In this document: positions 7,218 to 7,260 of the stretch, in pieces
Layout of the letters: each line of letters begins with the position of its first letter
Position numbering within the stretch: the first letter of the stretch is position 1
NCBI GenBank assembly: GCA_003221985.1
Contig: QHUQ01000084.1
Coordinates: 1-7,260 of the forward strand
Source of the DNA: Gemmatimonadota bacterium
GTDB lineage: Bacteria > Gemmatimonadota > Gemmatimonadetes > Gemmatimonadales > GWC2-71-9
Length of the DNA: 7,260 nucleotides
Direction of reading: 5' to 3'
Made by a program: the position numbers and the translations under genes
Notes under the pieces: model-generated
What the model was told of the DNA's origin: nothing
Seen by the model: only the letters and a program-made list of their open reading frames with translations
The model's database searches: none

Positions 7218-7260
7218 TAGGGAACCGCTGCGCACGCCGAGGCGGTAGAGGTGGCTGTCG

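Noticed and set aside
7218..7260. Possible second tRNA on the plus strand suggested by GGCGGTAGAGG
   Set aside because: No matching acceptor or T-arm inside the window, and the motif is too short to carry a call.

Overview
This is a GC-rich bacterial window with long open frames, Shine-Dalgarno (SD) starts, several GTG starts and gene overlaps. Nothing in it fixes the taxon. The mix of NarL/LuxR-type two-component genes, PAS/REC hybrid kinases, a secreted metallo-beta-lactamase-fold enzyme and a YtcJ-like amidohydrolase relic suits a soil or sediment Gram-negative of the Acidobacteriota or Proteobacteria kind. That is a guess from protein style only.

Layout. The left three quarters (1-5448) is a minus-strand signalling cluster. 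In order of transcription (right to left) it holds: a 1012-codon frame that reads through two tandem HisKA_3-type histidine kinases (5448-2410); a NarL-type response regulator (2413-1772) that overlaps the kinase stop by 4 bp; and, after a 129-bp gap, a REC-PAS-PAS-histidine kinase (1642 to beyond base 1), cut by the window edge inside its ATPase domain. Between 5449 and 5983 is a non-coding or decayed stretch with a short amidohydrolase fragment on the plus strand. A secreted metallo-beta-lactamase-fold hydrolase (5984-7063) is then transcribed rightward, away from the kinases. The last 197 bases hold a bulged hairpin and, on the minus strand, what looks like the 3' half of a tRNA-Arg(UCU) without its 5' half.

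How the genes work together. The membrane kinases and the NarL-type regulator are the expected partners of one two-component pathway: the overlapping stop and start imply coupled translation. The downstream REC-PAS-PAS kinase is cytoplasmic and could add a phosphorelay branch, which is inference. The metallo-hydrolase has its own ribosome-binding site and no visible link to the signalling genes.

Most notable points. The first kinase of the tandem pair looks damaged twice: a shortened PAS domain, and an ATPase domain that stops after its first glycine box. It nevertheless stays in frame with a complete, closely related second kinase that has its own strong ribosome-binding site. I found no CRISPR array, transposase, phage gene or defence system, and I do not claim an undescribed system here; the damaged and fused kinase pair and the tRNA fragment are the parts that merit checking.
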